DNA of 64,000 bases, from NCBI RefSeq assembly GCF_014649755.1, contig NZ_BMTQ01000009.1, positions 124,001-188,000 of the forward strand, given 5' to 3'. Position 1 is the first letter of the stretch. Each line of letters opens with the position of its first letter. Shown here one piece after another: positions 53,911 through 62,499 of this stretch. The notes beneath the pieces are model-generated. The model was not told where the DNA came from. It saw only the letters and a list, made by a program, of their open reading frames with translations, and ran no database searches. Source of the stretch: Streptomyces litmocidini (lineage in GTDB: Bacteria > Actinomycetota > Actinomycetes > Streptomycetales > Streptomycetaceae). The position numbers were made by a program, and so were the translations under genes.

Positions 53911-54546
53911 TCAGCCGCTCGTCACCAGGAGGACCTCCAGGGTGCGCGGCCCGTGCACGCCCTCCACCCGGTCCAGTTCGATGTCGCTCGTCGCGGACGG
54001 CCCGGAGATCCAGGTCAGCGGACGCCCCGGATCGAGCCGGGGGAGCGCGAGCGGCACCGAGGCCACCACCTGCTCCGGGGCCCGCACGACGCAGAGGTGC
54101 AGATCGGGGACGAGCGTCAGCGCCCGGCGACCCTGGCCCGCACCGCCGTCCAGGACGATCGTGCCGGTCTCGGCGATCGCCACCGCGCACCCCGTCACCA
54201 CGGCGTCCGCGCCGTCCAGTTCGTACGGGGTCAGCCGCGGCTCGTCGGACCGCCGCACGGCCTCGGCGGTGGCGAGCCACTCCTCGGGCAGCCCGGGCGG
54301 CACGACGACGCTGCGCGCCCCGCGCTCCGCGAGGAGCCGCGCGACGAGCCCGGCGACGCCGTCGGGCGTCGTGCGGTGGACGTGGGCCCGGTAGTCGGCG
54401 AGGTTCTCGTGGAGCAGGTCGAGGAGCCGGGCCGGGTCGTCCGGTGCGTGGGCGGTCCGGTAGTCGCGGGCGACGGGCACGGCTCCGGGGGCGTCCGCGA
54501 CGGCGGTGCGGATGCGGGCGAGGACGCGCGCGCGGGAGTCGGTCAC
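53911..54546 (-). CDS. lutC: LutC, lactate utilisation protein (LUD domain)
   Basis: 211 residues from GTG 54546. LUD fold: VARDYRTAHAPDDPARLLDL, DGADAVVTGCAVAIAETGTI, LTLVPDLHLCVVRAPEQVVA and the final PLTWISGPSATSDIELDRVE signature. LutABC together oxidise L-lactate to pyruvate via iron-sulfur proteins. The gene is the last of the operon and is joined to lutB not directly but through two micro-ORFs, each overlapping the next by four bases. Confidence 0.93.
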   Translation of the reverse strand: MTDSRARVLARIRTAVADAPGAVPVARDYRTAHAPDDPARLLDLLHENLADYRAHVHRTTPDGVAGLVARLLAERGARSVVVPPGLPEEWLATAEAVRRSDEPRLTPYELDGADAVVTGCAVAIAETGTIVLDGGAGQGRRALTLVPDLHLCVVRAPEQVVASVPLALPRLDPGRPLTWISGPSATSDIELDRVEGVHGPRTLEVLLVTSG

Positions 54547-54590
54547 GTGCGGTTCTCCCTCGCGTGCTTCCGTACGGGCAGGTCGGTCAT
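54543..54590 (-). CDS. Micro-ORF 2 between lutB and lutC (15 residues)
   Basis: ATG 54590 to TGA 54543-54545; MTDLPVRKHARENRT. Its start overlaps the stop of micro-ORF 1 and its stop overlaps the lutC GTG (GTGA). GGGGGAGAACC lies upstream. Translation is plausible by coupling, but nothing shows that the peptide itself has a function. Confidence 0.4.
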   Translation of the reverse strand: MTDLPVRKHARENRT

Positions 54591-54634
54591 GTGCGGTTCT
54601 CCCCCGGGGGGTTCCGTACGGGCGGCTCGGTCAC
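54587..54634 (-). CDS. Micro-ORF 1 between lutB and lutC (15 residues)
   Basis: GTG 54634 to TGA 54587-54589; VTEPPVRNPPGENRT. Its start overlaps the lutB stop (GTGA), its stop overlaps micro-ORF 2 (ATGA), and GGAGGAAGAACC precedes it. Its last four residues, ENRT/KNRT, match those of micro-ORF 2 and of LutB (KNRT), showing all three junctions came from one duplicated segment. Confidence 0.4.
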   Translation of the reverse strand: MTEPPVRNPPGENRT

Positions 54635-56055
54635 GTGCGGTTCTTCCTCCACCAGTCGCGGAACGGTTCGGCGGGCAGTCCGGGCAGGTCGCGGCTCTCC
54701 GACCACGGGCCGACGCCCGGGCCGGGCAGCCTCTTCGGGTGCAGTTTGCGGGTGGCGGACGCGAGGCGCTCCCCGGCGCCGAGCGCGCCGGGGTGGTCCA
54801 GGACCCACGTGGAGGCCTTGATCGCGGCCTTCTCCAGGCGGTGGCCCTTCCCGCCCTGGTCGGCCACCTTCTCCCGCAGGTGCACGAGCACCTCGGGGAT
54901 GTCGATGGCGACCGGGCACACCTCGTAGCAGGCGCCGCACAGCGAGGAGGCGTACGGCAGCGAGGCGTCGACCTCGCTCGCGGTGCCCCGCAGCTGCGGG
55001 GTGAGGATCGCGCCGATCGGGCCGGGGTAGACCGAGCCGTACGCGTGACCGCCGGCCCGCTCGTACACCGGGCAGACGTTGAGACAGGCCGAGCAGCGGA
55101 TGCAGCGCAGTGCCTGCCGCCCCACCTCGTCGGCGAGGGCGTCGGTGCGGCCGTTGTCGAGGAGGACCAGGTGGAAGGCGCTCGGCCCGTCGCCGTCGGT
55201 GGTGCCGGTCCACATGCTCGTGTACGGGTTCATCCGTTCGGCCGTCGAGGAGCGGGGGAGCGTCTGGAGGAAGACCTCCAGGTCCCGCCAGGTCGGCACC
55301 ACCTTCTCGATGCCCACGACCGAGACGAGGGTCTCGGGCAGGGTCAGGCACATGCGGCCGTTGCCCTCGGACTCGACGACGACGAGGGTGCCGGTCTCGG
55401 CGACCATGAAGTTCGCCCCGGAGATCCCGACCTTGGCCCGCAGGAACTTCTCCCGCAGGTGCAGCCGGGCCGCCTCCGCCAGTTCGGCCGGGGTGTCGCT
55501 CAGCCCCTCCGGCGCCGGGCGGCCCCAGCTTCCCATCTTCTCGCGGAAGACGTCGCGGATCTCGCCGCGGTTGCGGTGGATCGCCGGGACCAGGATGTGT
55601 GAGGGGCGGTCCTCGCCGAGCTGGACGATCAGTTCGGCGAGATCGGTCTCGTAGGCCCGGATCCCCTCGGCCTCCAGGTGCTCGTTGAGCCCGATCTCCT
55701 GGGTGGCCATGGACTTGACCTTGACCACCTCCGTCTCGCCGGTGGCCTTCACCAGGTCCGTGACGATCCGGTTGGCCTCGGCCGCGTCCGCCGCCCAGTG
55801 CACCGTGCCGCCCGCCGCCGTCACCGACTCCTCCAGCCGGAGGAGGTGCGCGTCGAGGTGCCGGAGCGTCTCGTCCTTGATCCGCTTGCCGGCCTCGCGG
55901 AGCGCGGCCCAGTCGTCCAATTCGGCCACCGCCCGCGCCCGCTTGTCCCGGATGGTGCGGGTCGCGTGCCGCAGGTTGGCGCGCAGGGTCGTGTCGCCCA
56001 CGGCCTCCCGTGCCGCTTCCGGGAAAGCGGGCATGCCGACGAAGGTTCCACTCAC
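54631..56055 (-). CDS. lutB: LutB, iron-sulfur lactate utilisation protein
   Basis: 474 residues from GTG 56055, overlapping the lutA stop. N-terminal LUD-type part (FPEAAREAVGDTTLRANLRH, KVKSMATQEIGLNEHLEAEG, GISGANFMVAETGTLVVVES) and a C-terminal ferredoxin-like part with two 4Fe-4S motifs, CIRCSACLNVCPVYE and CGACYEVCPVAID. It transfers electrons within the LutABC lactate oxidation complex at the cytoplasmic face. Confidence 0.95.
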   Translation of the reverse strand: MSGTFVGMPAFPEAAREAVGDTTLRANLRHATRTIRDKRARAVAELDDWAALREAGKRIKDETLRHLDAHLLRLEESVTAAGGTVHWAADAAEANRIVTDLVKATGETEVVKVKSMATQEIGLNEHLEAEGIRAYETDLAELIVQLGEDRPSHILVPAIHRNRGEIRDVFREKMGSWGRPAPEGLSDTPAELAEAARLHLREKFLRAKVGISGANFMVAETGTLVVVESEGNGRMCLTLPETLVSVVGIEKVVPTWRDLEVFLQTLPRSSTAERMNPYTSMWTGTTDGDGPSAFHLVLLDNGRTDALADEVGRQALRCIRCSACLNVCPVYERAGGHAYGSVYPGPIGAILTPQLRGTASEVDASLPYASSLCGACYEVCPVAIDIPEVLVHLREKVADQGGKGHRLEKAAIKASTWVLDHPGALGAGERLASATRKLHPKRLPGPGVGPWSESRDLPGLPAEPFRDWWRKNRT

Positions 56056-56768
56056 CGCCAGGGCTCCTCTTCCGTGCTCGCCAGGATCTCCGCCAGGTGC
56101 AGCGCCCGCAGCGGCGCCTCCCGGCGCCTCAGCATGCCGCCCACGTGCAGCAGACAGGAGTTGTCCGCGCCGCACAGGACCTCCGCGCCCGTGGACAGGG
56201 CGTTCGTGATCTTGTCGGCCCCCATCGCCGCCGAGACGTCCGGGTTCTTCACCGCGAACGTGCCGCCGAAGCCGCAGCACTCCTCCGCGCCCGGCAGCTC
56301 CACGAGCTCCAGGCCCTTCACCGCCTCCAGGAGCCGTCGCGGCCGCTCCCCGAGCCCGAGGAGCCGCAGGCCGTGACAGGACGGGTGGTACGTCACCCGG
56401 TGCGGGAAGTACGCGCCCACGTCCGTCACGCCGAGCACGTCCACCAGGAACTCCGTCAGCTCGTACACGCGCGGCGCCAGGTCCGCCGCCTCCGCTCCGA
56501 ACTTCCCGTAGTGGCGCCGTACCATCGCCGCGCACGAACCCGACGGGGTCACCACGTGGTCGTGGCCCGCGAAGGCCCGCACCGTGCGCCGTACGAGCGG
56601 TGCGGCCTCCGTGCGGTAGCCCGTGTTGAACTGCGGCTGCCCGCAGCAGGACTGGGCCGCCGGGAAGTCGACCGCCACGCCGAGCCGTTCGAGGAGCCGG
56701 ACGGTGGCCACGCCCGTCGACGGGAAGAGGGCGTCGTTGACGCAGGTGACGAAGAGGGCGACACGCAT
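56052..56768 (-). CDS. lutA: LutA, Fe-S lactate utilisation protein (CCG domains)
   Basis: 238 residues; ATG 56768. Two cysteine-rich CCG domains as in GlcF/glycolate oxidase subunits: SCCGQPQFNTGYRTEA in the first half and ECCGFGGTFAVKNPDVSAAM in the second, with THPSCHG-type YHPSCHGLRLLG between. It is the first gene of the lutABC operon. No GntR/LutR-type regulator is adjacent. Confidence 0.94.
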   Translation of the reverse strand: MRVALFVTCVNDALFPSTGVATVRLLERLGVAVDFPAAQSCCGQPQFNTGYRTEAAPLVRRTVRAFAGHDHVVTPSGSCAAMVRRHYGKFGAEAADLAPRVYELTEFLVDVLGVTDVGAYFPHRVTYHPSCHGLRLLGLGERPRRLLEAVKGLELVELPGAEECCGFGGTFAVKNPDVSAAMGADKITNALSTGAEVLCGADNSCLLHVGGMLRRREAPLRALHLAEILASTEEEPWR

Positions 56769-56827
56769 CACTGGTTCCTCGGGGACGGTCGGGACCGGGT
56801 GGCGGCCCTGTCCCGAACGGCGCCGTC

Positions 56828-56854
56828 GCCCTGCGGTACGTAGTGTCGCAGGGC
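56828..56854 (-). terminator. Hairpin after xylA
   Basis: GCCCTGCG (56828-56835) pairs with CGCAGGGC (56847-56854), 16 bases downstream of the xylA stop on the minus strand and 60 bases upstream of lutA. Confidence 0.6.
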
Positions 56855-56869
56855 CGCCCGGCGGACGGC

Positions 56870-58036
56870 TCAGCGCACGCCGAGCAGGTGCTCCAGGGCC
56901 AGCTGGTCCAGGTGCTCGAAGGCCATCGAGCGCTCCGCGGCCGCGTCCGGGTCGAACGTCTCGTACGCCGTGGGGTCGGCCAGCAGCGCGGCGAGGCCGT
57001 CGGCGGCCGTGGGGACGGCGAGCTCGGGCAGCCGGGAGGCGGCGAGCGCCGCCACGACGTCCGGGTCGGCGCGGAAGGCCGCCGCGCGGTCCTTGAGGAC
57101 CAGGTAGTTCCGCATGCAGTTCTTCGCGGACTCCCACACCCCGTCGAAGCCGTCGGTGCGGACCGGCTTGAAGTCGAAGTGGCGCGGGCCCGTGTAACCG
57201 GCCGTCTCCAGCAGGTCCACCAGCCAGAACGCCTGCCGCAGATCCCCCGCCCCGAAGCGGAAGTCCTGGTCGTACTTGATGCCCGACTGGCCGTTCAGAT
57301 CGATGTGGAACAGCTTGCCCGCCCACAGCGCCTGCGCGATGCCGTGCGGGAAGTTGAGTCCGGCCATCTGCTCGTGGCCGGTCTCCGGGTTCACGCCGAC
57401 GAGCTCGGGGCGCTCCAGGCGCTCGATGAAGGCGAGGGCGTGTCCGATCGTGGGCAGCAGGATGTCTCCGCGCGGCTCGTTCGGCTTGGGCTCGATCGCG
57501 AAGCGCAGGTCGTAGCCCTGCTCGGTGACGTACTGGCCGAGCAGGTCGAAGGCCTCCTTCATGCGGTCGAGCGCGACCCGGACGTCCTTCGCGGCTCCGG
57601 ACTCGGCACCCTCCCGGCCGCCCCAGGCGACGTAGGTGGTGGCGCCGAGCTCGACGGCCAGGTCGATGTTGCGGAGGGTCTTGCGCAGCGCGAACCGGCG
57701 TACGTCCCGGTCGTTGGCGGTGAAGGCGCCGTCCTTGAAGACGGGGTGGGCGAAGAGGTTCGTGGTCGCCATGGGCACCGCGAGCCCGGTGCGGTCCAGG
57801 GCGCCCCGGAAGCGCTTGACGATCGCGTCGCGCTCGGTGTCCGGCGTCCCGAAGGGGATCAGGTCGTCGTCGTGGAAGGTGACGCCGTACGCGCCGAGGG
57901 CGGCGAGCCGCTCGACGGCCTCCACGGGGTCGAGGGCGGGGCGGGTCGCCTCGCCGAAGGGGTCGCGGCCCTGCCAGCCGACGGTCCACAGGCCGAAGGT
58001 GAAACGGTCCTCGGGGGTGGGCGAGAAGTTGGTCAT
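56870..58036 (-). CDS. xylA: Xylose isomerase
   Basis: 388 residues, exactly the length of the well-known Streptomyces enzymes; ATG 58036. It converts D-xylose to D-xylulose. Active-site elements: FTFGLWTVGWQGRDPFG at the N-terminus, catalytic His in YGVTFHDDDLIPFG, metal ligands in RFAIEPKPNEPRGD, GVNPETGHEQMAGLN and FHIDLNGQSGIKYDQDFRFG. Divergent from xylB over 104 bases containing a dyad, so the two are co-regulated. Confidence 0.98.
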   Translation of the reverse strand: MTNFSPTPEDRFTFGLWTVGWQGRDPFGEATRPALDPVEAVERLAALGAYGVTFHDDDLIPFGTPDTERDAIVKRFRGALDRTGLAVPMATTNLFAHPVFKDGAFTANDRDVRRFALRKTLRNIDLAVELGATTYVAWGGREGAESGAAKDVRVALDRMKEAFDLLGQYVTEQGYDLRFAIEPKPNEPRGDILLPTIGHALAFIERLERPELVGVNPETGHEQMAGLNFPHGIAQALWAGKLFHIDLNGQSGIKYDQDFRFGAGDLRQAFWLVDLLETAGYTGPRHFDFKPVRTDGFDGVWESAKNCMRNYLVLKDRAAAFRADPDVVAALAASRLPELAVPTAADGLAALLADPTAYETFDPDAAAERSMAFEHLDQLALEHLLGVR

Positions 58037-58066
58037 GGCGTCTCCCTGCTACTGGCGACCGGATTT

Positions 58067-58081
58067 GTTTTCTGAGATAAC
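58067..58081. promoter_or_regulatory. Candidate xylose operator between xylA and xylB
   Basis: GTTTTCTGAGATAAC is a 15-base dyad (arms GTTxTCT/AGAxAAC) in the AT-rich centre of the divergent xylA/xylB gap, 31 bases from xylA and 60 from xylB. A ROK/XylR-type repressor such as the one starting at 63310 is a natural candidate. Confidence 0.55.
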
Positions 58082-58140
58082 TAATACGGGACGGAGCCGT
58101 CCGGCGCCAGCCCCGACGAGCAGAGAGACGAGGTACGGAC

Positions 58141-59619
58141 ATGCCCGCGAGCCGCTCCGTCGTGATCGGCGTGGACAGCTCCACGCAGTCCGCCAAGGCC
58201 GCCGCCGTCGACGCCGACACCGGCGAGCTCCTCGCCCTCGGCCGCGCCCCGCACGCCGTCACCGGCTCCGCCGGGGCGCGCGAGAGCGACCCCGAGGAGT
58301 GGTGGACCGCCCTCGCGGCGGCCGTCCGCGCGGCGGTGCGGGAGGCGGGCGTCCCGGCGGCCTCCGTCACCGGCATCGCCGTCGCCGGGCAACAGCACGG
58401 CCTCGTCGCCCTCGGCCCCGACGGCCGCCCCCTCCGCCCCGCGCTGCTCTGGAACGACACCCGCTCCGCGCCCCAGGCGGCCGCCCTCGCCACCCGCCTC
58501 GGCGGCCCCGCCTCCTGGCAGGACCGGACCGGATCGGTCCCCGTCGCCTCCGTGACGGCCGCCAAATGGCAGTGGCTGCGCGAGCACGAGCCGCACCACG
58601 CCGAGGCGACGGCCGGCATCCGCCTCCCGCACGACCACCTCACCGAGCGCCTCTCCGGAACCGCCGTCACCGACCCCGGGGACGCCTCCGGCACCTGCTG
58701 GTACGGCACCGCCACCGGCGCCTACGACCCCGACGTCCTCGACCTCATCGGCCTGGACCCGGCCCTGCTGCCGGCCGTCGCCCCCTCCGGCGCCACCCGA
58801 GTCGGCACCCTCACCCCGGCCGCCGCCGAGGCGCTCGGCCTGCCCCGCACGGTCGCCGTCGCCGCCGGAACCGGCGACAACATGGCCGCCGCCGTCGGAC
58901 TCGGGCTCGGCGGCGCGGGCCTGCTCGACCACCCCGTCGTCAGCCTCGGCACCTCCGGCACCGTCTTCGCCGCGACCCGCGCCCGCCCCGCCGCCCCCGG
59001 CCTCGCCGGCTTCGCCGCCACCGACGGCACGTACCTCCCGCTCGGCTGCACCCTCAACTGCACGCTCGCCGTGGACCGGTTCGCCACCCTCCTCGGCCTC
59101 GACCGCGAGGACGCCGCGCCCGGCGGCGCCGTCGTCGTCCTCCCGTACCTCGACGGCGAACGCACCCCCGACCTCCCGCACGCGGCCGGTCTCGTCACCG
59201 GCCTCCGGCACGGCACCGACCCCCGGGCCGTCCTCGCCGCCGCCTACGAGGGCGCGGCCTTCACCGTGCTGCGCGCCCTCGACGAACTCCTCGCCGCCTG
59301 CGGCCTCGACCCGGCCGCCCCCGGCGTCCGGGACCGCCCGCTGCGCCTCATCGGCGGCGGCGCGCGCGGCCGGGCCTGGACGGAAACCGTCCGGCGACTC
59401 TCCGGGCGCCCCCTGCTCGTCCCCGCCGCCGACGAACTCGTCGCCCTCGGCGCCGCGGCCCTCGCCGCGAGCGCCGTCACCGGCTCCGACCCCGTCGCCC
59501 TGGCCACGGCATGGGGCACGGGGGCGGGCGCGCTCCTGCCCCCGGTCCCGCGCGACGAGGAGACCTGGAACCGGATCGCGACCGTCCTCGCCGCGGCGAC
59601 ACCGACGCTGCTGAGCTGA
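58141..59619 (+). CDS. xylB: Xylulokinase
   Basis: 492 residues; ATG 58141 with GACGAGG upstream. FGGY-family kinase: phosphate-1 motif VIGVDSSTQSAKAAAVDADT, catalytic-site region GQQHGLVALGPDGRPLRPAL followed by LWNDTRS, phosphate-2 motif VSLGTSGTVFAATRA and adenosine motif LRLIGGGARGRAWTETVRRL. It phosphorylates D-xylulose to xylulose 5-phosphate. Divergent partner of xylA. Confidence 0.96.
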   Translation: MPASRSVVIGVDSSTQSAKAAAVDADTGELLALGRAPHAVTGSAGARESDPEEWWTALAAAVRAAVREAGVPAASVTGIAVAGQQHGLVALGPDGRPLRPALLWNDTRSAPQAAALATRLGGPASWQDRTGSVPVASVTAAKWQWLREHEPHHAEATAGIRLPHDHLTERLSGTAVTDPGDASGTCWYGTATGAYDPDVLDLIGLDPALLPAVAPSGATRVGTLTPAAAEALGLPRTVAVAAGTGDNMAAAVGLGLGGAGLLDHPVVSLGTSGTVFAATRARPAAPGLAGFAATDGTYLPLGCTLNCTLAVDRFATLLGLDREDAAPGGAVVVLPYLDGERTPDLPHAAGLVTGLRHGTDPRAVLAAAYEGAAFTVLRALDELLAACGLDPAAPGVRDRPLRLIGGGARGRAWTETVRRLSGRPLLVPAADELVALGAAALAASAVTGSDPVALATAWGTGAGALLPPVPRDEETWNRIATVLAAATPTLLS

Positions 59620-59704
59620 CGCGCGAAGCCCCGTCCCGCCCGCGGCCTCCGTGTCACCCTGCGGAGAACGACGGGGGAGACCGGCCCCATGCCGACCCCC
59701 CTGC

Positions 59705-59824
59705 GCCCGCGTACACGCCTGCGTGTGTGCGTATGGCTGTGCCCGCGTACACGCCTGCGTGTGTGCGTACGGCTGCGCCCGCGTACACACCTGTGCCTGT
59801 GCGTACGGCTGCGCCCGCGTACAC
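59705..59824 (+). repeat. 36-bp tandem repeat, about 3.3 copies
   Basis: Copies start with GCCCGCGTACAC at 59705, 59741, 59777 and 59813. The first two are nearly identical; the third has diverged. The unit is open in several frames (for example PAYTPACVRMAV on the plus strand) because 36 is a multiple of three. It overlaps the 3' end of a decayed transposase and follows xylB; no gene is supported here. Confidence 0.85.
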
Positions 59825-59839
59825 GACGGAGCGGAACGG

Positions 59840-60290
59840 TGCCTTGACGGTGTCGCGTTGCCCGTGTGCCTCGCGGTCGAAGGCTGGTGGTCTGCTGCCC
59901 CGGCCTCTGCGCCGCAGTCGGCGGCCGTGCCGCTCAGCCGGAACGGGGATGACCGCCCGGATCCCGCGCCTGCGCGAGTGCGCGCGGATCGCGCGGGAGG
60001 AGCACGCCTCGTCGGTCGGCCCCACGTCCGGTCCGGTGCGGGGCCGTCCTCGGCGCCTGGCGAACGCGAAGGCGGGCCACGACGTGGGCGAAGGCGGGTG
60101 CGTCACCGGCCTGTCCGGCGCTGAGCACGAAGGTCGGCGGCCGGGAGTGGGCGGCGGCCTCGTCGGGGATCTCGTCGGCGCTCTTCGCCCGGACGAAGGG
60201 CCCGGGTGCTTGTTCCGGGCGGCAGTGGAGGGAGCCGATGACCTCGCCGGTGGCGGGCATGCCGGGTACGGCTGAGTCGTCGTGGTCCGC
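59840..60290 (-). pseudogene. IS5-family transposase relic
   Basis: On the minus strand one frame reads PPTFVLSAGQAGDAPAFAHV and another continues GRPRTGPDVGPTDEACSSRA, IRAHSRRRGIRAVIPVPAER and PPAFDREAHGQRDTV. This is the C-terminal half of an IS5-type transposase (xxxADKAYSSRAIRxxLRRRGIxxVIP ... RPPxFDRxxYxxRNTVER). The Lys-Ala of ADKAYSS is lost (TDEACSS), at least one frameshift near 60030 separates the pieces, and the sequence stops before the ERCF catalytic Glu segment. No inverted repeats found. Confidence 0.72.
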
Positions 60291-60295
60291 AGCGG

Positions 60296-60820
60296 TCACG
60301 CGAACGACGGCCACCGGTCGGCGGCCCACTCCCGCCAGTCGACCCGGCCGGGCGGCGGGCCGGCATCCCCGCGGCCCTCCAGCTCCGCCGCGTCGGGCTC
60401 CTCGAAATGCGCGCGCCCGTGCAGGATGTCGGCCTCGGACATCGGCAACGTCTCCTCGGGAGTGGTCGCCCAGCGACGGGCGATACGGGCGCGTTGGGTC
60501 TCCTCGTCCACCGGCAGGTAGACCATGCGGAAGCACGCCCCCTCGGCCTCCACCAGCCAGCGGATCGCGGACCGTTCGTCCCGCGACCAGCAGCCGTAGT
60601 CCACGACGACGTCGGTGCCCAGCCTGACCGCCTCCAGGGCGAGCCAGAGCATGCGCCCCTCCAGCACGTCGCGCTTCCCGTCCGCCTCCGCCTCGCCGAA
60701 CAGGGGAATCATCCAGTCGTCGGGCGTCAGGCGCAGCGCGCCGTGCTCCGCGGCGAGCTGCCGGGCCCGCGTGGTCTTTCCGGCCCCGGGCAGGCCGACC
60801 ATCAGGAACAATGTGGTCAC
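60296..60820 (-). CDS. P-loop kinase-like ATP-binding protein
   Basis: 174 residues from GTG 60820. Walker A FLMVGLPGAGKTTRARQLAA, then LRLTPDDWMIPLFGEAEADG, VVVDYGCWSRDERSAIRWLV and a lid EETQRARIARRWATTPEETL. This is the small AAA_33/zeta-toxin-like kinase group common in Streptomyces, thought to phosphorylate small molecules such as antibiotics or sugars. Substrate unknown. It ends about at the IS5 relic and is not obviously truncated. Confidence 0.85.
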   Translation of the reverse strand: MTTLFLMVGLPGAGKTTRARQLAAEHGALRLTPDDWMIPLFGEAEADGKRDVLEGRMLWLALEAVRLGTDVVVDYGCWSRDERSAIRWLVEAEGACFRMVYLPVDEETQRARIARRWATTPEETLPMSEADILHGRAHFEEPDAAELEGRGDAGPPPGRVDWREWAADRWPSFA

Positions 60821-60923
60821 ACCCGGATCGTGGCAGGGAAGCCGGTCGGACGACCACCGCTTTACACGACCTCCGGCGCCCTGGCTCGGTGCGATGAGCG
60901 ACGGGGTGGCCTGACGGTCGCCT

Positions 60924-61547
60924 TCAGACGTGCAGCCCGGGCGGAAAGCCCGTCCACCGCAGCTCGGGCGGCAGATGCCGCATGTCGTGGGAGACGAGGA
61001 CGGAGGCGGGGCGGCCGGGCGCGTAGCGGATGACGGTGAGGGCCGCGTTGCAGTGGTCGAGGCCGAGCCAACGCCACTTCGGTGCGTGCATGGCGTCCCG
61101 GACGATCCAGGCGACCAGGAAGTTGTGGGTGACGACAAGTTCATGCCGGTCCTCTTCGCCGTCCACCGCTCCGGTGAACAGGTCCAGCGCCTGGCGGGCC
61201 CGCGCAGGTCCGCGCTCGCGCTCCTCGTCGGTGGCACCAGCGAGGAAGCCGAGGAAGAAGTCTGCTGATCCGGCCGGCAGTTCGTCCTGTTCCGGTATGT
61301 GGGGCACGTAGTCGCCGGCGGCTTCCGAGACGCGCAGGGGAACGCTTCCCAGTTGGTCGCCGATCAGGTGCGCGGTCTGCTCCGCTCGCGGCAGGGGGCC
61401 GTGGTGAACAGCTGCGAAGGGGACGTTCAGGAGGCGTCGGCCGAGCAGTGTGGCTTGCTGCCGACCGGCCTCCGTCAGCCCGCTCCCGTCCTCTGACGCC
61501 TCCCCGTGCCGGACCAGATAGAGGTGGCGGGTGGCTGTGCCGGTCAT
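60924..61547 (-). CDS. Histidine phosphatase (phosphoglycerate-mutase-like) protein
   Basis: 207 residues from ATG 61547, preceded by AGAGGAGC. Catalytic RHG motif in RHLYLVRHGEASEDGSGLTE, second Arg region PLPRAEQTAHLIGDQLG and second His in ELVVTHNFLVAWIVRDAM. It removes phosphate from an unknown small molecule or protein. Same strand as the kinase-like gene, 103 bases upstream of it. Confidence 0.9.
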   Translation of the reverse strand: MTGTATRHLYLVRHGEASEDGSGLTEAGRQQATLLGRRLLNVPFAAVHHGPLPRAEQTAHLIGDQLGSVPLRVSEAAGDYVPHIPEQDELPAGSADFFLGFLAGATDEERERGPARARQALDLFTGAVDGEEDRHELVVTHNFLVAWIVRDAMHAPKWRWLGLDHCNAALTVIRYAPGRPASVLVSHDMRHLPPELRWTGFPPGLHV

Positions 61548-61927
61548 CTCGAGCTCCTCTGCGCTCACTGGCGATCTCGCGCATTGACGGACGCTGCCCC
61601 CTGAAGCGCCGGTTCCCCCACCCACCGAAGAGACGGGACCCCGACGGCCTTCATGCCCATGTGGGGCGCCGCGCTCCTCGGACCGCCCGTCGTCCGTGCC
61701 GTCGGCTGCGTTCGCTCCGTTCGGTCCGGATCCTCATGGACCCGCCCGACGCGTCCCGGGCGGCGGACTTCCTCGCGGCCGTCTCCTCCGGCGAACGGTG
61801 GAACACCGTCGGCGCCGGGCTCGGGGGCGGCGGCCCGGACGAGGCGCTCTTCCGGCAGGAGCGCCTCGAACACCACGAGTCGCTCCGGGGTTCTACGCGC
61901 GGGCCGCTTCGTCGGGCCACGCCGTGG
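61548..61927. other. Gene-poor stretch with a small gene remnant
   Basis: From ATG 61737 the plus strand has a protein-like start (MDPPDASRAADFLAAVSSGE, then RWNTVGAGLGGGGPDEALFR) but the frame dissolves into Arg-rich sequence after about 50 residues, near 61890. It may be the first part of a truncated gene. No other gene is supported. Confidence 0.35.
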
Positions 61928-62449
61928 TCAAGGTCGTGTGGGCGTGGAACGGCGACGCCGGTGGTACGCGATCGCCACCGCCGTGAGCAGCGGGGCCCAG
62001 GCCAGGAGCGGGAGGTAACAGGCCCGGAGCACGGTCTGCTGCAACGGGCTCACCACGAGGTTGTCGGGGGAGGCCGGGCCGATGCCCGCGTGCACCACGT
62101 ACACGAACCAGCAGGAGAGGGCGGCGAGCCCGAAGGCCCCGGCCAGCGCGGCGAAGGTCGCGCCCCGGGCACCGACGGGACGTCCGCCGAGGAACGGCAG
62201 CCGACGGGGGAACACCTCTCCCCACTCGCGGACCAGACCCAGCGTCAGGAGGGCGAGCAGCTCGGCGAGGACGGTGAGCCCGAGCTGGTAGGCGGCCAGG
62301 CCGAGAGTCGGGTCGTCGACCCGGGCCACCGGTGCGCCGAACGTCAGGGCGACGCGCCAGAGGCCGGACGGCAGGACGACCAGCGGCACGGCATGGGCGG
62401 CGATGGCGGCCCAACGGGGGACGCCCGGAAGGGCCTTGAGCTTCGTCAT
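61928..62449 (-). CDS. Four-helix membrane protein of unknown function
   Basis: 173 residues from ATG 62449 (62458 would add three). Four hydrophobic segments: WAAIAAHAVPLVVLPSGLWR, LGLTVLAELLALLTLGLV, AALAGAFGLAALSCWFVYVV and CYLPLLAWAPLLTAVAIAYH. The C-terminus is basic (HRRRR). Similar proteins occur widely in Streptomyces with no known role. Confidence 0.75.
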   Translation of the reverse strand: MTKLKALPGVPRWAAIAAHAVPLVVLPSGLWRVALTFGAPVARVDDPTLGLAAYQLGLTVLAELLALLTLGLVREWGEVFPRRLPFLGGRPVGARGATFAALAGAFGLAALSCWFVYVVHAGIGPASPDNLVVSPLQQTVLRACYLPLLAWAPLLTAVAIAYHRRRRSTPTRP

Positions 62450-62499
62450 GCCGTCCACACTGCCGCCGGGCCGGGGGCCCCGGCGTCGTTCCGGCGACC

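Larger units (their letters stand above)
54541..54648 (-). repeat. 44-bp tandem repeat at the lutB-lutC junction
   Basis: Copies start at 54541, 54585 and 54629 (the last partial, about 20 bases). Each begins GGTCAYGTGCGGTTCTYCC and has CCGTACGGGC near its middle. Each copy carries a start codon, a stop codon and an A/G-rich ribosome site on the minus strand. The 44-base period is not a multiple of three, which places every new start four bases before the preceding stop. Confidence 0.88.

Noticed and set aside
59654..60106. 150-codon minus-strand frame covering the 36-bp repeats
   Set aside because: Its first part is the shifted IS5 transposase relic and the rest is repeat sequence; better described as a pseudogene plus repeat.
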